Shown piece after piece: positions 23,210-32,061 of a stretch of 64,000 nt of DNA. The stretch is from Nitrosarchaeum sp. (lineage in GTDB: Archaea; Thermoproteota; Nitrososphaeria; Nitrososphaerales; Nitrosopumilaceae). Location: contig NZ_JAILWF010000003.1 in assembly GCF_025699065.1 (NCBI RefSeq), positions 1-64,000 on the forward strand, read 5' to 3'. Made by a program: the position numbers and the translations under genes. Numbering within the stretch: position 1 is the stretch's first letter; each line of letters starts with the position of its first letter. Under the pieces are notes generated by a model. The model had not been told where the DNA came from, did not search any database, and worked only from the letters and a program-made list of their open reading frames with translations.

Positions 23210-23317
23210 ATTCGTTTATTCGTCTTTATGCTAACTTTGGTTTGAATATCGTTGTCTTTTGTCAGATCTATTTTGATAACTTATCTTAATATACGGAATA
23301 ATTCTGTAAATAATCAA

Positions 23318-23509
23318 ATGGAACAAGGCACCGTAAAGTGGTTCAACCGCACGAAAGGCTTTGGTTTTATCGAAAGAGAATCTGGTGACGATCTATTCGT
23401 TCACAAATCAGATGTTGATGGATTCATCAATGAAGGCGATAAAGTCGAGTTTGTAGTCGGCGAAGGTCAAAAAGGACCAGCTGCTCAAAAAGTCAAAAAA
23501 ACAGCATAG
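23318..23509 (+). CDS. Cold-shock domain protein
   Basis: The 63-residue single cold-shock domain binds single-stranded RNA or DNA. RNP1 (KGFGFIE) and RNP2 (DLFVHKS) are intact, and the start [10 protein letters not shown] matches the family. I discard the upstream in-frame extension because the ATG at 23318 lies about 28 bases after TTAATATAC. CspA-like proteins are rare in most archaea but frequent in marine thaumarchaea, probably an ancient acquisition from bacteria. Confidence 0.93.
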   Translation: MEQGTVKWFNRTKGFGFIERESGDDLFVHKSDVDGFINEGDKVEFVVGEGQKGPAAQKVKKTA

Positions 23510-23601
23510 ACAATAGATATTTTTATTAATTTAAGAGTTCATCATTGTTTTCTTAAATTAGTCTATTTTTTTATTATTTTTAAAATTTAAAAAAACCATG
23601 G

Positions 23602-23725
23602 TCCCAAGCGACGGAGTTGAACCATCGACAACCCGGTTTCTGTATGCCTGATATGCTGTTATTCAGTCAGCCATCTAAAGCCAACAACTACAGCCGGGAG
23701 CTCTACCAGGCTGAGCTAGCTTGGG
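23602..23725 (-). tRNA. tRNA-Tyr (anticodon GTA) with a 50-nt intron and encoded CCA
   Basis: The acceptor stem pairs CCCAAGC with GCTTGGG, giving the archaeal tyrosine identity pair C1-G72, with A73. D stem GCTC/GAGC, anticodon stem CCCGG/CCGGG, T arm GATGG-TTCAACT-CCGTC. The anticodon GTA lies in CTGTAG-A. The intron occupies 23638-23687 after position 37, the canonical site; the mature tRNA is 74 nt. The three bases after A73 read CCA (23601-23599), so the tail is genomically encoded or matches by chance. Confidence 0.93.
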
Positions 23726-23837
23726 ACAAAAACAACGAAGTATTCTAGTATTAAAAAACTATCGAAGCCAAACTATTCTGATTAGAGATCGTATGTGTTT
23801 TGTATAGGCATAAATACCATCTTTTAAGAAAAGAAGT

Positions 23838-24452
23838 TTGTTGACCGAACAGCAACTATCTTACTCTGGTTACGTCTGTGCTCCTTATCTACACAATCAT
23901 GAGTCTGTTAAATTAAAAGACATATGGATGTCTTCAAGTAATATTGAGGCATTATATTTTGTAACTGGAACATTTTCAGATGAGAGTAAACCTTACTTTT
24001 CTGAATCATCGAATCATTATATTTTGGGAAAATTCAAAGATAGTCAATTTATCATAGATGATTTAATCAAACACAATCAAGAAAAAACGTCTTTTATTTT
24101 TAATGTGCAAAACGAATTATTTCAAAGAATTGTATCGGGGGAGACAAATTTTGTTACTGTTTATTATTTAGAATATGGGGAATCTCATGATGATTTTCAA
24201 GAAGTTGCAGATATTTTATTAAAACGAGAAAAAATCCGCGTTGGTGGATTAGGTCACATGAATACATATTGCAAATTACCTCAAAAATTCACTTTTCCAT
24301 ACTCAAACAATGTTGTAATAATTGAGGTTGCTAGTGAAAAAGGTCATCAAAGCGTAAAAAAGTACTGCGACCAAACTAAACGAGATGTAAATCGAAAAGG
24401 GTTAACGATGACTAATTTGTTGAGTCTCTCAATTCTTGAAAAATTAAAGTAA
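23838..24452 (+). CDS. Protein of unknown function
   Basis: The 204-residue soluble protein has scattered cysteines and no recognised motif. Visible elements are an N-terminal SGYVCAPYLHNHESVKLKDIW, a repeated alpha/beta pattern and a C-terminal helix ending LSILEKLK. No signal peptide or membrane span is present. The frame opens with consecutive TTG codons at 23838 and 23841. ATAAATACC about 28 bases upstream supports a leaderless TTG start. It stands alone between tRNA-Tyr and aIF5A. Confidence 0.65.
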   Translation: MLTEQQLSYSGYVCAPYLHNHESVKLKDIWMSSSNIEALYFVTGTFSDESKPYFSESSNHYILGKFKDSQFIIDDLIKHNQEKTSFIFNVQNELFQRIVSGETNFVTVYYLEYGESHDDFQEVADILLKREKIRVGGLGHMNTYCKLPQKFTFPYSNNVVIIEVASEKGHQSVKKYCDQTKRDVNRKGLTMTNLLSLSILEKLK

Positions 24453-24561
24453 AAACTATCTATTTAAATTACTGATGGATCATTTTAGTAATTTTTTACC
24501 AATTTTTGTAATTGCTTGAAAAAGTGTAAATGTTAAATATTCGACTAAAATCAGCTTCATC

Positions 24562-24972
24562 ATGAGTAAGCCAGCTGATCTTGGTTCATTGAAAATAGGT
24601 TCTTACATTTTACTTCCAGTATCTGATCAACCCGATGGTGAACCTTGTAGAATTGTTGAATATGATACATCTAAACCTGGAAAACATGGTGCCGCAAAGG
24701 CCAGAATCGTGGGAGTAGGCGTATTTGATGGTCAAAAAAGACCACATGTTGGACCAGTTAGCATGCAAGTTCACATTCCGTTAATTGACAAAAGAGTAGG
24801 TCAAGTAATTTCAATAATTGGAGAAACTATTCAAATTATGGACTCGGAAACTTTTGAAACAATTGACGTCACTTTAATCGATGAGGAGATTAACGGAACT
24901 GTTGCAAATGGCCAAAATGTAGAATACTGGAATGTTATGGGCCGAATTAAAATTATGCGTATCAAAAGTTAA
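24562..24972 (+). CDS. Translation factor aIF5A
   Basis: The 136-residue factor has an N-terminal SH3-like domain with the modification loop SKPGKHGAAKARI, in which the lysine between G and H is the deoxyhypusine/hypusine site. A C-terminal OB domain (VGQVISIIGETIQIMDSETFETIDV) follows. It relieves ribosome stalling at difficult sequences and stimulates peptide bond formation. The length is typical. Deoxyhypusine synthase is not in this window. Confidence 0.96.
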   Translation: MSKPADLGSLKIGSYILLPVSDQPDGEPCRIVEYDTSKPGKHGAAKARIVGVGVFDGQKRPHVGPVSMQVHIPLIDKRVGQVISIIGETIQIMDSETFETIDVTLIDEEINGTVANGQNVEYWNVMGRIKIMRIKS

Positions 24973-25033
24973 TCCTCCATTAATTTTCATTGTGTTCTTT
25001 TAGTTTTTTCTGTGTTTATTTTATTTGGTTGAT

Positions 25034-25411
25034 TTATGATTCAATACTATCGTGAAAATATTTATCTCTCCATGACATTATCTTATTGAAAATTTCCAAA
25101 TAATTATCTTCTTTAGTAGTAATATGTATGTGACCATACACATCTTTAAAATAGCCTTCAAAAACCAAAGTGCATTGTTTTTTAAATAAAGGTACGGTTA
25201 CTCCTACTTTTTTAATTTTCTTAAACTCATATTTGTCAATCTTAATGGTTTTTTCTCTGATTACTAACTGTTTTTTTAAATTATTTTTGTTGATATCCTT
25301 ATCCACTTGACTAATGATTATATCCGGCCATTTTTGAGTATCAAGTGGCCAATGATGAATATGTACTTTATCTGCCAAGAAATTAATTTCTGAGAATTTA
25401 TTATTAGACAA
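25034..25411 (-). CDS. Protein of unknown function
   Basis: The 125-residue protein has a mixed alpha/beta pattern with HIHHWPLDTQKWPDIII near the N-terminus and a beta-hairpin region ending GHIHITTKEDNY. The clustered histidines and tryptophans are suggestive but match no family I know. No signal peptide or TM segment is visible. It is convergent with aIF5A and divergent from the small membrane-protein gene. Confidence 0.6.
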   Translation of the reverse strand: MSNNKFSEINFLADKVHIHHWPLDTQKWPDIIISQVDKDINKNNLKKQLVIREKTIKIDKYEFKKIKKVGVTVPLFKKQCTLVFEGYFKDVYGHIHITTKEDNYLEIFNKIMSWRDKYFHDSIES

Positions 25412-25488
25412 TAACTAATTTTGATATTATTTCAACTTAAAGATATGTACAATTAGTTTACTAAATACTACTATGTTCTTAAAATTAC

Positions 25489-25791
25489 ATGGCTTCTTTT
25501 TATCATGCTTTATTTCTTCCATCTGTCTTTAATGGATTATTTTTAGCAATTGCAACTAAAACAGGCATTGATTTTTCTCCCAGTGGAATAGGCTTGATGA
25601 TTTTTGATATTTTTCAGCCACTTGTAAATGAACATAATGTTTCTCTTTTTCGTTCTGTTGAAATTATGTTGCTACTGCTTCCGTGGATCTCATATGTGCT
25701 TGTTGTAATAAAATTTGGAATAAAAGGATTAGTGATTTTTGGAATTATCCTTTTAGTTAGTTATGTTGTCTTTAATTATTTTTTAAATTAG
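25489..25791 (+). CDS. Small integral membrane protein
   Basis: The 100-residue protein has three hydrophobic segments, at about residues 8-25, 55-75 and 78-98, separated by a polar loop (FQPLVNEHNVSLFRSVE). The C-terminus is membrane-embedded. No motif indicates a function. The gene starts at an ATG within an AT-rich region and is followed after 80 bases by a secreted-protein gene on the same strand. Confidence 0.6.
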   Translation: MASFYHALFLPSVFNGLFLAIATKTGIDFSPSGIGLMIFDIFQPLVNEHNVSLFRSVEIMLLLLPWISYVLVVIKFGIKGLVIFGIILLVSYVVFNYFLN

Positions 25792-25874
25792 TGTATTTAA
25801 AAAATCTGACACCGATAAATCATCAGTAAGAAAGCTTCGAAATTACTTAATACAATTTAACAAATTATGCTGTA

Positions 25875-26588
25875 ATGAAATACGTAAAATTGTTTTCAGC
25901 ACTGGCAATTATTATGGCAGTTGCAATATCTCCTACGATTGGAGCATTTGCACAAACGGATGTTAATGCCGATGTTAGTATAACTGCTGAAAAATCTGAC
26001 AAACAAATCTACAAAGAAAAACAACAACAAGTTCGTGAACAAATCAAAGAACAAAGACAGGATCTAAAGTCAAAGTTAACTGATTTGCAAAACTTGCGAA
26101 ATGACCGATTATCTGCACATGCTGAGATAGATGTAGTTCCGTCATTGGAATTTACAGGTAAAGTATCTGGTTGGGCAGTTATTGGTGGTCAGGCAGTTCC
26201 TGCAACATTTGATCTTTCTGGTGAAGCCGGAAAAATTGGTCCACGTGGTTGGAAAATAATTGGAACCGCAACTGCTGAAATTGGAGATCGAGATATAACA
26301 TTTGATCTTCAAGGTCATGCAAGAGGAAATCATGTTTCTCTTAAAGGAACAACTAACGAATTTGACAATGTAGTAATTCATCTCAATGGCTACTTTGCAC
26401 CAGTATCTGATGACACTGGTTCATTTGCACTTGCATTTCACAGATCTGCAATTATCAATGAACAAGCACAAATCAGAATCCCATTGATACTAGTTGGTCA
26501 AGTAAATACTACTCCAATCGGTGATACCCTTCCACCAGTAGTTGAATCCGTAGATATATCGTCCGAATTGACGGCTCTTTTTAACTAA
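25875..26588 (+). CDS. Secreted protein with coiled-coil and beta-rich domain
   Basis: The 237-residue protein has a signal peptide (about residues 1-27, ending GAFAQ), a charged coiled coil (KEKQQQVREQIKEQRQDLKSKLTDLQNL, about 47-75), and a beta-rich domain (about 85-200) with repeated GWxxIG motifs (VSGWAVIGGQ and RGWKIIGTA). No cysteines are present. It is probably exported to the cell surface. The family is unknown to me, and the layout is common among thaumarchaeal exported proteins. Confidence 0.7.
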   Translation: MKYVKLFSALAIIMAVAISPTIGAFAQTDVNADVSITAEKSDKQIYKEKQQQVREQIKEQRQDLKSKLTDLQNLRNDRLSAHAEIDVVPSLEFTGKVSGWAVIGGQAVPATFDLSGEAGKIGPRGWKIIGTATAEIGDRDITFDLQGHARGNHVSLKGTTNEFDNVVIHLNGYFAPVSDDTGSFALAFHRSAIINEQAQIRIPLILVGQVNTTPIGDTLPPVVESVDISSELTALFN

Positions 26589-26596
26589 AGGCCATC

Positions 26597-26611
26597 TTTT
26601 TTTATTTTTTT
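26597..26611 (+). terminator. T-tract after the secreted coiled-coil protein gene
   Basis: TTTTTTTATTTTTTT begins 8 bases after the stop codon, a typical archaeal T-rich terminator. Confidence 0.5.
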
Positions 26612-26664
26612 GACAGTTTTTCATTATGGGATATATTTGTCTCTTCATTAGTAATGCCAATAAC

Positions 26665-26790
26665 ATGTCTGCTGAGAATTCAAGTAATACTTTGGAATAT
26701 TCACAACTAAAATACTTCATCTCAAAAATTAATACGGATGCTGATGATGAGCGGAAAAGCCGTCTGATGTATGATGAGGATTATGAGTAA
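26665..26790 (+). CDS. 41-residue acidic small protein
   Basis: The ORF starts MSAENSSNTLEYSQLKY and ends with an acidic tail (LMYDEDYE). It lies in a gap that is otherwise without a gene, about 30 bases after ATATATTTG, a good TATA element. The peptide is helical and strongly acidic at the end, without cysteines. No family is recognised. The support is the promoter spacing and the use of codons like the neighbours. Confidence 0.5.
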   Translation: MSAENSSNTLEYSQLKYFISKINTDADDERKSRLMYDEDYE

Positions 26791-26842
26791 TGAAGCATCC
26801 CACATATCTTTTTCAATGATTTGTTGATTTTTTTATATTGAA

Positions 26843-27532
26843 ATGAAGATTGCATCTCTTTTTTCAGGTGGAAAAGATAGTCTTTATTCTATATTCTTGG
26901 CAAAAAAACAAGGCTATGAAGTAAATTGTCTATTGAGTATATTTCCTAAATCTGCTGAAAGTCATTTGTTACATCATCCTAATTTACAATGGACTAAACT
27001 CCAGTCCCAATCCATGCAAATTCCTCAATTAGTAATTGAATCCAACTCAGATGAAACTGACAATGAAATAACTTTGCTAGAAGAAATTTTAATACAATCT
27101 ATTGATCAATATGAAATTGAAGGAATAGTACACGGTGGTATACAAAGCCAATTTCAAAAAGAAAAATTTGAAAATTTATGTAATAAACTAAATCTCGAAT
27201 CCGTTACTCCATTATGGAATAGTAATCCATTTGAATACATGAATGGATTAATCTCTTCAAATTTCAGATTTATTATTTCCAGTGTCTCATCTGGAGGATT
27301 AGATGATTCATGGCTTGGAAAAATAATTACCAAAAACGACATATCAATTTTATATGATCTTTCTAAAAAATTTGGTTTTAATTTAAATTTTGAAGGTGGT
27401 GAAGCAGAAACATTTGTTGTTAACTGTCCTCTTTTTTCACATTCAATTGATATTATTAAATCTGAAAAAATTTGGGATGGATACAGAGGAAGGTTTGAAA
27501 TAGTGGATGCGAGGTTAAACTATAATGCTTGA
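26843..27532 (+). CDS. dph6: Diphthine-ammonia ligase-like ATPase (Dph6)
   Basis: The 229-residue PP-loop ATPase has the N-terminal SGGKDSLYS loop, the family segment EGIVHGGIQSQFQKEKFENLCNKL, TPLWN and the C-terminal FEGGEAETFVVNCPLF, all diagnostic of the ATP_bind_4/Dph6 family. It amidates diphthine on elongation factor 2, the last step of diphthamide synthesis. It overlaps the start of srp54 by eight bases, so the two are co-translated. Confidence 0.93.
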   Translation: MKIASLFSGGKDSLYSIFLAKKQGYEVNCLLSIFPKSAESHLLHHPNLQWTKLQSQSMQIPQLVIESNSDETDNEITLLEEILIQSIDQYEIEGIVHGGIQSQFQKEKFENLCNKLNLESVTPLWNSNPFEYMNGLISSNFRFIISSVSSGGLDDSWLGKIITKNDISILYDLSKKFGFNLNFEGGEAETFVVNCPLFSHSIDIIKSEKIWDGYRGRFEIVDARLNYNA

Positions 27533-28850
27533 TGGTCTTAAGAATAACCTTCGTGATGCAATTAAGAAAATTGTAAAATCATCTGGCATAGATGAAGAAC
27601 TTATCAAAGAACTATCAAAAAATGTTCAAAGAGCATTATTACAATCAGATGTCAATGTACGATTAGTTCTTGAAATTACAAAGCAAATCGAAACCCGATC
27701 ATTAAATGAAACGCCTCCTCCTGGGCTATCTAGAAAAGATCATATTGTAAAAATTCTATATGATGAACTTGCAAAGCTGCTAGGAAAAGAATCTGATTTT
27801 GATTTTAAATCTGATAGACAAAACAAGTTAATCATGCTTGGAATTCAAGGTAGCGGAAAAACAACTGTAACTGCTAAACTTGCTAAATTCTTAACCAAAC
27901 AAGGATATTCCGTTGGTGTTATAGGGGCTGATACTTACAGACCTGGGGCTTTAGTACAATTAAGAACCATGTGTGAAAAATCTAATGTTGAGGTATATGG
28001 TGAACCAAGCAACAAAAATTCTCCAGATATTGTGAAAAATGGATTAAAGTATTTTGAATCATTGCCTTTAGATGTGATATTAATTGATACTGCTGGACGA
28101 CATAAAGAAGAAAAAGATCTTTTGTCTGAAATGGAACAAATTAACAAGGTAGCAGAACCTGACCTCGCAATACTTGTAATTGATGGAACTATCGGTCAAC
28201 AGTGTTTTAATCAAGCAGAAGCATTTCATAAAACAATTCCCGTCGGTGGAATTATTATTACAAAATTAGATAGCTCTGCAAAAGGTGGTGGCGCAATAGC
28301 TGCATCTGCAGCTACGGGTGCTCAAATTATGTATATTGGAACTGGTGAAAGAATTGATGATTTAGAAAAGTTTTCACCAACACGATTTGTTGGCAGATTA
28401 CTTGGAATGGGTGATATTCAAGCAGTTTTAGATTTAGCAAAAAGATTAGAAAATGAGGGTGATGATGTTAGACTAAAAAGAATTTCAAGTGGAAAAATGA
28501 ACATGGATGATTTTTTCTATCAATTGGAAGAAGTTACCAAAGTAGGATCATTGAAAGGATTTCTTGATAACATGCCGGGACTTTCAGGTATGGTTAAAGA
28601 TGATCAATTAGATCAAATGGAAGGACGAGTTTCTAAATGGAGATTTATTATTCAAAGTATGACCAAGGAAGAAAAAGCAGATCCTGATCTAATGAATTCA
28701 TCTAGGATTAAAAGAATTTCAAGGGGTTCTGGTTGGCCAGAACACGAAGTGAAAGAATTACTAAAAAATTATAAAAATTCAAAAAGTATGATGAAAGCAT
28801 CAAAAGGAAGACAGATGCAGGGTACTCTTCGTCGTATGGGATTCGGTTAG
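27525..28850 (+). CDS. Signal recognition particle GTPase SRP54
   Basis: The 441-residue protein has a helical N domain, a GTPase G domain with P-loop [15 protein letters not shown] (about 107-121), [29 protein letters not shown], and a methionine-rich M domain (about 300-435) that binds signal sequences and SRP RNA. The C-terminus GTLRRMGFG is typical. It targets nascent membrane and secreted proteins to the translocon with SRP19 and the SRP RNA. It overlaps dph6, and pus10 follows 30 bases downstream. Confidence 0.97.
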   Translation: MLDGLKNNLRDAIKKIVKSSGIDEELIKELSKNVQRALLQSDVNVRLVLEITKQIETRSLNETPPPGLSRKDHIVKILYDELAKLLGKESDFDFKSDRQNKLIMLGIQGSGKTTVTAKLAKFLTKQGYSVGVIGADTYRPGALVQLRTMCEKSNVEVYGEPSNKNSPDIVKNGLKYFESLPLDVILIDTAGRHKEEKDLLSEMEQINKVAEPDLAILVIDGTIGQQCFNQAEAFHKTIPVGGIIITKLDSSAKGGGAIAASAATGAQIMYIGTGERIDDLEKFSPTRFVGRLLGMGDIQAVLDLAKRLENEGDDVRLKRISSGKMNMDDFFYQLEEVTKVGSLKGFLDNMPGLSGMVKDDQLDQMEGRVSKWRFIIQSMTKEEKADPDLMNSSRIKRISRGSGWPEHEVKELLKNYKNSKSMMKASKGRQMQGTLRRMGFG

Positions 28851-28881
28851 AGTTTTTATTTCTTAAATATTGAAAATTAAA

Positions 28882-30042
28882 ATGACTACTCTTAAAGAAA
28901 TTATTCCTATATCAAATGAATTAATGAAAAATTACGGTCTATGCGATAGTTGTCTAGGTAGGCTTTTTTCTAAACAGCTAAATTTATCTTCAAATAAACT
29001 ACTTGGAAAAAAATTAAAGGCACATGTAAAACAATCCACAAAAAAATGCTTTATTTGTAAAAATTTATTGGATAATCTTTCTACATATTTGAAATTGATG
29101 TTAGATGCTTCTTCAAAATATAATTACTCTTCAATAGTTATTGGAGCCTTAATCAAACCATCCATCGTAGATAGAGATGATTATATAAAATCAAAATACA
29201 AACTACGTGGAATTGATAGTGTTAAAACTGATATTACAAAAGAACTTGGAAAACAATTTGTAAAAAAAACAAAGAAAATTATTGATTTTTTAAATCCTGA
29301 TCTCACATTTACAATTAACTTTAAAGATGAATCATGCCAAATACGCTCAAAATCCATTATGTTGTACGGACGATATACAAAGTCTGAGCGAGGACTTCCA
29401 CAAAAACAAAAGTCTTGTACTAATTGTTATGGAAAAGGTTGTAAGAGTTGTAACCTTCATGGCATTTCTGAATATGACAGTATTGAGGGTAAAATCTCAG
29501 AATTTCTTTTTACTAAATTTGGCGGTACTACAACAAAATTTACTTGGGTTGGAGGCGAAGATCAATCAAGTCTAGTTTTAGGTTCAGGTCGTCCATTTTT
29601 TGTCAAACTTCAAAACCCATTTAAAAGAAATATTTCACTCCCCAAAAAAATAATTTCTGATAAAGTTACTATTCATAATTTGAAAATTATATCTGACCCT
29701 CCAAAAACTCCTATCAAATTCAACTCACTAATAGAATTAAAAATATCTACGGAGCATGAAATCATTCCTGAGAATCTGAAGAAATTAAAAAATATGCTCT
29801 CAAATTCTGTTGTGGTTTATGAAAAGTCTGGAAAACGTTCTGAAAAGAATGTTTCTATTTTAAAATATAAAAAAATATCCAAAAATCTCTTTAATCTAAT
29901 TATTAAAGCTGAAGGCGGGTTACCTGTAAAACGATTTGTTGATGGTGATGATGTGACCCCTGGAATCACTCAAATGATGAGTGATAGGTGCACTTGTGTG
30001 GCATTTGATTTTCTTGAAATTAACCTAAATGATAACAATTAA
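28882..30042 (+). CDS. pus10: tRNA pseudouridine synthase Pus10
   Basis: The protein makes pseudouridine 54/55 in archaeal tRNAs. The N-terminal zinc module is CDSC...CFIC, followed by a THUMP-like region with VIGALIKPSIVDRDDYIKSKY and the CTNCYGKGCKSC cluster. The catalytic domain has FTWVGGEDQSSLVLGSGRPF, where the Asp after Glu aligns with the catalytic residue of the GRTD-type motif. The usual Arg before ED is Gly here. The tail TPGITQMMSDRCTCVAFDFL matches the family end. The ATG at 28882 is preferred over TTG at 28870. It follows srp54 by about 30 bases. Confidence 0.93.
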   Translation: MTTLKEIIPISNELMKNYGLCDSCLGRLFSKQLNLSSNKLLGKKLKAHVKQSTKKCFICKNLLDNLSTYLKLMLDASSKYNYSSIVIGALIKPSIVDRDDYIKSKYKLRGIDSVKTDITKELGKQFVKKTKKIIDFLNPDLTFTINFKDESCQIRSKSIMLYGRYTKSERGLPQKQKSCTNCYGKGCKSCNLHGISEYDSIEGKISEFLFTKFGGTTTKFTWVGGEDQSSLVLGSGRPFFVKLQNPFKRNISLPKKIISDKVTIHNLKIISDPPKTPIKFNSLIELKISTEHEIIPENLKKLKNMLSNSVVVYEKSGKRSEKNVSILKYKKISKNLFNLIIKAEGGLPVKRFVDGDDVTPGITQMMSDRCTCVAFDFLEINLNDNN

Positions 30043-30067
30043 CTAATCCCTGTTTTTCAGATTATTC

Positions 30068-30169
30068 ATGCCCATGAGAAAAAAAGGTAAACATGCTAGA
30101 CGTGCCGATCAACGAGCTGATAGACGTAGAAAAAAGACTGCAAAATCTGGAAAGCCAAAATCTAGATAG
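30068..30169 (+). CDS. 33-residue highly basic peptide downstream of pus10
   Basis: A tiny ORF, MPMRKKGKHARRADQRADR..., of which more than half of the residues are Lys or Arg, lies 25 bases after the pus10 stop and ends 39 bases before the next gene, on the same strand. It has no evident own promoter, so it is probably read from the pus10 mRNA. The composition suggests RNA or ribosome binding. A second in-frame ATG at 30074 is an alternative start. No family is recognised. Confidence 0.6.
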   Translation: MPMRKKGKHARRADQRADRRRKKTAKSGKPKSR

Positions 30170-30208
30170 AATCAACCTTTTTACATTCTAATTCCGCGAA
30201 GTGATACA

Positions 30209-30916
30209 TTGGATCCGTTAGTACGACTAAAAGAAGCCCGTCTTAAAGGACTAATTCCAGATGATGTTTATGATCTTATTGTAAAACGATTTCCTATAAC
30301 TGTAGAGGGAATTAATAGAATTGAAAAAGCATCTGGTATTCGTTACCCAACTGCTTACGTAGAACCCTCAATTGTTGTTTCATCTCCAAATCCTAATTCC
30401 TATGAGTTTGGAATATTATTTGCTAGAACAATCCCTGTATTTTTTGATGAAAAATTTCATGTAGTGATTCAAATTTCTGCACCTTTGGTTGCATATGGTC
30501 TAAAGGGTACAATTCATGCAATTCTGGCACATGAGTTTTTACATTTTCTTGAATTGACTAGAAAAATTTCTAAAATGGATTTACTTTCAGATGAAATTAC
30601 TGGAAATCTCTTTGAAAGTGTTTATGCTGATGAGGGAAGATTGTTTGAGCCTAAGGCTGTGTTTAAAGATAGAACTTTGTTAGATCACATTACTAAACGA
30701 TTTCCAGCAGGTTTTAGGGATTACAAATTAGAAGATAAAGTGATGAAATTTTGGATAGAGAAAAATCTTCCAAAAATCAATATTTCACTTGATTCTAACA
30801 CCGTTAAATTATCTGCTGAATCACTAGCAAAAATAAAATTGGATCCTTTGTTTTTAGATAAAATAGCACAACTTGAACAAAAAAGTGCTAAAATCAGAAC
30901 AAAAAAACTTTATTGA
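30209..30916 (+). CDS. Zincin-like protein with an HExxH motif
   Basis: The 235-residue protein carries HAILAHEFLHFLELT (about residues 104-118), the zinc-binding HExxH helix of metallopeptidases. A glutamate in VYADEGRLFEP (about 143) could be the third ligand. No signal peptide or membrane span is visible, so it should act in the cytoplasm. The specific peptidase family is not recognised. The start is TTG at 30209. It follows the basic peptide gene with the same orientation, at the end of the dph6-srp54-pus10 group. Confidence 0.72.
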   Translation: MDPLVRLKEARLKGLIPDDVYDLIVKRFPITVEGINRIEKASGIRYPTAYVEPSIVVSSPNPNSYEFGILFARTIPVFFDEKFHVVIQISAPLVAYGLKGTIHAILAHEFLHFLELTRKISKMDLLSDEITGNLFESVYADEGRLFEPKAVFKDRTLLDHITKRFPAGFRDYKLEDKVMKFWIEKNLPKINISLDSNTVKLSAESLAKIKLDPLFLDKIAQLEQKSAKIRTKKLY

Positions 30917-30970
30917 TGTTTTTTATTCATGCATTTTTTTTATATTAAGGCACACTTATTGTATATAGAA

Positions 30971-31327
30971 CTAATTTTGTAATTCAACAATAATTGATTT
31001 AGTTTTATTAATTATATTCATATAATCAATGTTGGGATCAGTGCTTAACAAAAAGAGATTTTTGCCAAATTGAATGCTAATTAAAATGACATTTTCATAT
31101 TCTGTAACTGATAATTTTTCTTTGCCAAATTTATAAGATAAATTTTGAAGACGGGTCCATCTTTCAAAAGTATAATGAACTGACATTTTGACTTCTTGTT
31201 CATTAAGTAATGTTGTATCGTCACGATTTTTTTCAATTATTAAATCACCTTTTGAATCTAAAATTCCTGTGAATCTAACATGTGGGTCTATTTCTAATAT
31301 TTTATTGCATAATTTTTCAAAATCCAT
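30971..31327 (-). CDS. Conserved-looking small protein (DUF6659-like)
   Basis: The 118-residue protein starts MDFEKLCNKILEIDPHVRFTGILDSKGDLI and has alternating strands and helices with VILISIQFGKNLFLLSTDP. The layout recalls roadblock/profilin-like sensing folds, and I associate it with thaumarchaeal DUF6659 proteins from memory; no search was made. It has no cysteines or membrane span. It is followed by no operon partner, and its function is unknown. Confidence 0.6.
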   Translation of the reverse strand: MDFEKLCNKILEIDPHVRFTGILDSKGDLIIEKNRDDTTLLNEQEVKMSVHYTFERWTRLQNLSYKFGKEKLSVTEYENVILISIQFGKNLFLLSTDPNIDYMNIINKTKSIIVELQN

Positions 31328-31445
31328 TTCTCATCCGTCCTTTTAACTCCACCCTGTCTTCTTATTATATTTTTTTTAGAATATTTTGATATGAAGAATT
31401 TTATGAAAATTAAAACCAATTTTTAATTTAAATTAGATTGATACT

Positions 31446-31637
31446 TTATTGATTAAATTCTGTTAATCCACATTTTCCACAAGTGTTTCTGTCTTTATGT
31501 TTAGACATGAAAACTCCTTTTCCGCATCTAGAACAATTTTTTCTACCTCTTGTTATTTTGTCTTTGTCTACTTTGAAATATTTATAGACATTTGGACTAG
31601 AGCCTTTTTTTCCTGCAGATGCTTTTTTTGCTGCCAT
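31446..31637 (-). CDS. rps27ae: Ribosomal protein S27ae
   Basis: The 63-residue zinc-ribbon protein has the two cysteine pairs [23 protein letters not shown] and the [18 protein letters not shown] segment of S27ae. It lacks the fused ubiquitin found in eukaryotes, as usual for archaea. Its start overlaps the stop of rps24e by one base, so the two are translated as a unit. Confidence 0.96.
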   Translation of the reverse strand: MAAKKASAGKKGSSPNVYKYFKVDKDKITRGRKNCSRCGKGVFMSKHKDRNTCGKCGLTEFNQ

Positions 31638-32005
31638 TATTCGGTTTTCTCCGCAGTTGCTTCGGCATTTGCATTATCTGCTTCTGCTTGTTTGGCTTTT
31701 GTCTTTTCAATTCGTTTGAAGATTATTGGATTGACATGTTTTTTTGCCAATCCTTCATCATCATAGATGAAGAAAGTTCCTGTAACCAATGCTTTTCCAA
31801 CATGAGTTTGCAATCTCATAGGAATCACAATTTTTCCAGAAAGTTTGAATTCTTTTGTAATCATATCTACTGCCTCAAGTTTTTTGAGTTTACCGCCTAA
31901 TCCTGTAAAATTACAGATCAGTTCTCTTCTTGATAGGAAGGCGTTATTTACGTCAGTTACGGTCTGAATAATAGACATGTATCCAAAATCCTTAAGATAT
32001 TTCAT
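31637..32005 (-). CDS. rps24e: Ribosomal protein S24e
   Basis: The 122-residue protein has the S24e pattern: [35 protein letters not shown]...[37 protein letters not shown]. The C-terminal Ala/Glu/Thr/Lys-rich extension is flexible. It is translationally coupled to rps27ae. The order S24e-S27ae is conserved in archaea. Confidence 0.95.
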   Translation of the reverse strand: MKYLKDFGYMSIIQTVTDVNNAFLSRRELICNFTGLGGKLKKLEAVDMITKEFKLSGKIVIPMRLQTHVGKALVTGTFFIYDDEGLAKKHVNPIIFKRIEKTKAKQAEADNANAEATAEKTE

Positions 32006-32061
32006 ATAAACCTTGATTGATAATAGAGAACAAATTTAAGAAAATTCAGTCTAATTCCCAC

